Shown piece by piece: positions 5,489 through 5,587 of a stretch of 5,587 nucleotides of DNA. Location of the stretch: positions 1 through 5,587 of the forward strand of contig JANJUO010000219.1 in the NCBI GenBank assembly GCA_024710535.1, written 5' to 3'. The position numbers were made by a program, and so were the translations under genes. The notes under the pieces were generated by a model. It did not search any database. It was not told where the DNA came from and worked only from the letters and a program-made list of their open reading frames with translations. Numbering within the stretch: position 1 is the first letter of the stretch; each line of letters opens with the position of its first letter. The DNA comes from a bacterium. GTDB lineage: Bacteria > Bacteroidota > Ignavibacteria > Kapaibacteriales > UBA2268.

Positions 5489-5587
5489 GCAATGTAGTTG
5501 CGACCAGTTTGTAGAAAATGAGAAGTTATAAAAAAAAAGCAACGTAGTTGCGACCAGTTTGTAGAAAATGAGAAGTTATAAAAAAAA
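5489..5587. repeat. Tandem 50-bp REP-like units, stem GCAAC (two copies, second cut by window edge)
   Basis: Copy 1 spans 5489-5538 and copy 2 spans 5539-5587 (49 of 50 bases). They differ at one base (T5493 versus C5543). Each starts with a 13-base palindrome (GCAAC-GTA-GTTGC in copy 2), then GAC, two bases, GTTTGTAGAAAA, and an A-run. The single difference lies in the stem and converts a G-C pair to a G-T (G-U) pair, so the fold is kept. On the - strand the copy-2 stem is followed directly by a run of eight T, so it could act as a weak terminator for a gene converging from the right. More copies may lie beyond the window. Confidence 0.9.

Overview
The window reads as AT-rich chromosomal DNA of a Bacteroidota- or Ignavibacteriota-like bacterium. 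The clues are the base composition, the weak Shine-Dalgarno signals, a TAnnTTTG-type -7 promoter box ahead of the second gene, and dispersed palindromic repeats with a GTTTGTAGAAAA tail. I believe that style of repeat occurs in such genomes, but this is from memory and was not searched. The lineage is an inference.

Layout. Two protein genes, both on the + strand, are separated by about 1.4 kb of repeat-rich DNA. Gene 1 (33-1049) is a complete Gfo/Idh/MocA-family NAD(P)-dependent sugar dehydrogenase. It probably sits at the end of a sugar or surface-polysaccharide operon that begins left of the window. A long imperfect hairpin (1071-1136) follows it. Gene 2 (2455-5442) is a 995-residue type IIG restriction-modification enzyme. 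One polypeptide carries an N-terminal PD-(D/E)xK nuclease, an N6-adenine methyltransferase (DPACGSG and NPPY motifs) and a C-terminal target-recognition region.

The gap between them holds the unusual material. Two 21-bp minisatellites (about 1312-1647 and 1669-1992) each contain about 13 clear units. They are homologous to each other in opposite orientation, so together they form a giant imperfect inverted repeat of about 0.65 kb. Because 21 bp is seven codons, both arrays read as heptad repeats: SEHLNKS-like on the + strand for the left array and SENLNVV-like on the - strand for the right array. The two convergent frames end on overlapping stop codons at 1662-1665. Right of the arrays are a mosaic of small REP-like hairpins (about 2084-2285), a 71-bp element with perfect 15-bp terminal inverted repeats (2303-2373), and a candidate promoter for the restriction-modification gene.

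After the restriction-modification gene come a G-rich direct repeat (5449-5478) and two tandem copies of a 50-bp unit (5489-5587). That unit has the same architecture (5-bp stem, GTA loop, three-base link, GTTTGTAGAAAA tail) as a unit on the other side of the gene, but with a different stem sequence. The restriction-modification gene is therefore bracketed by one repeat family, as expected for a mobile defence gene in a repeat-rich accessory site. I see no direct functional link between the dehydrogenase and the restriction-modification enzyme.
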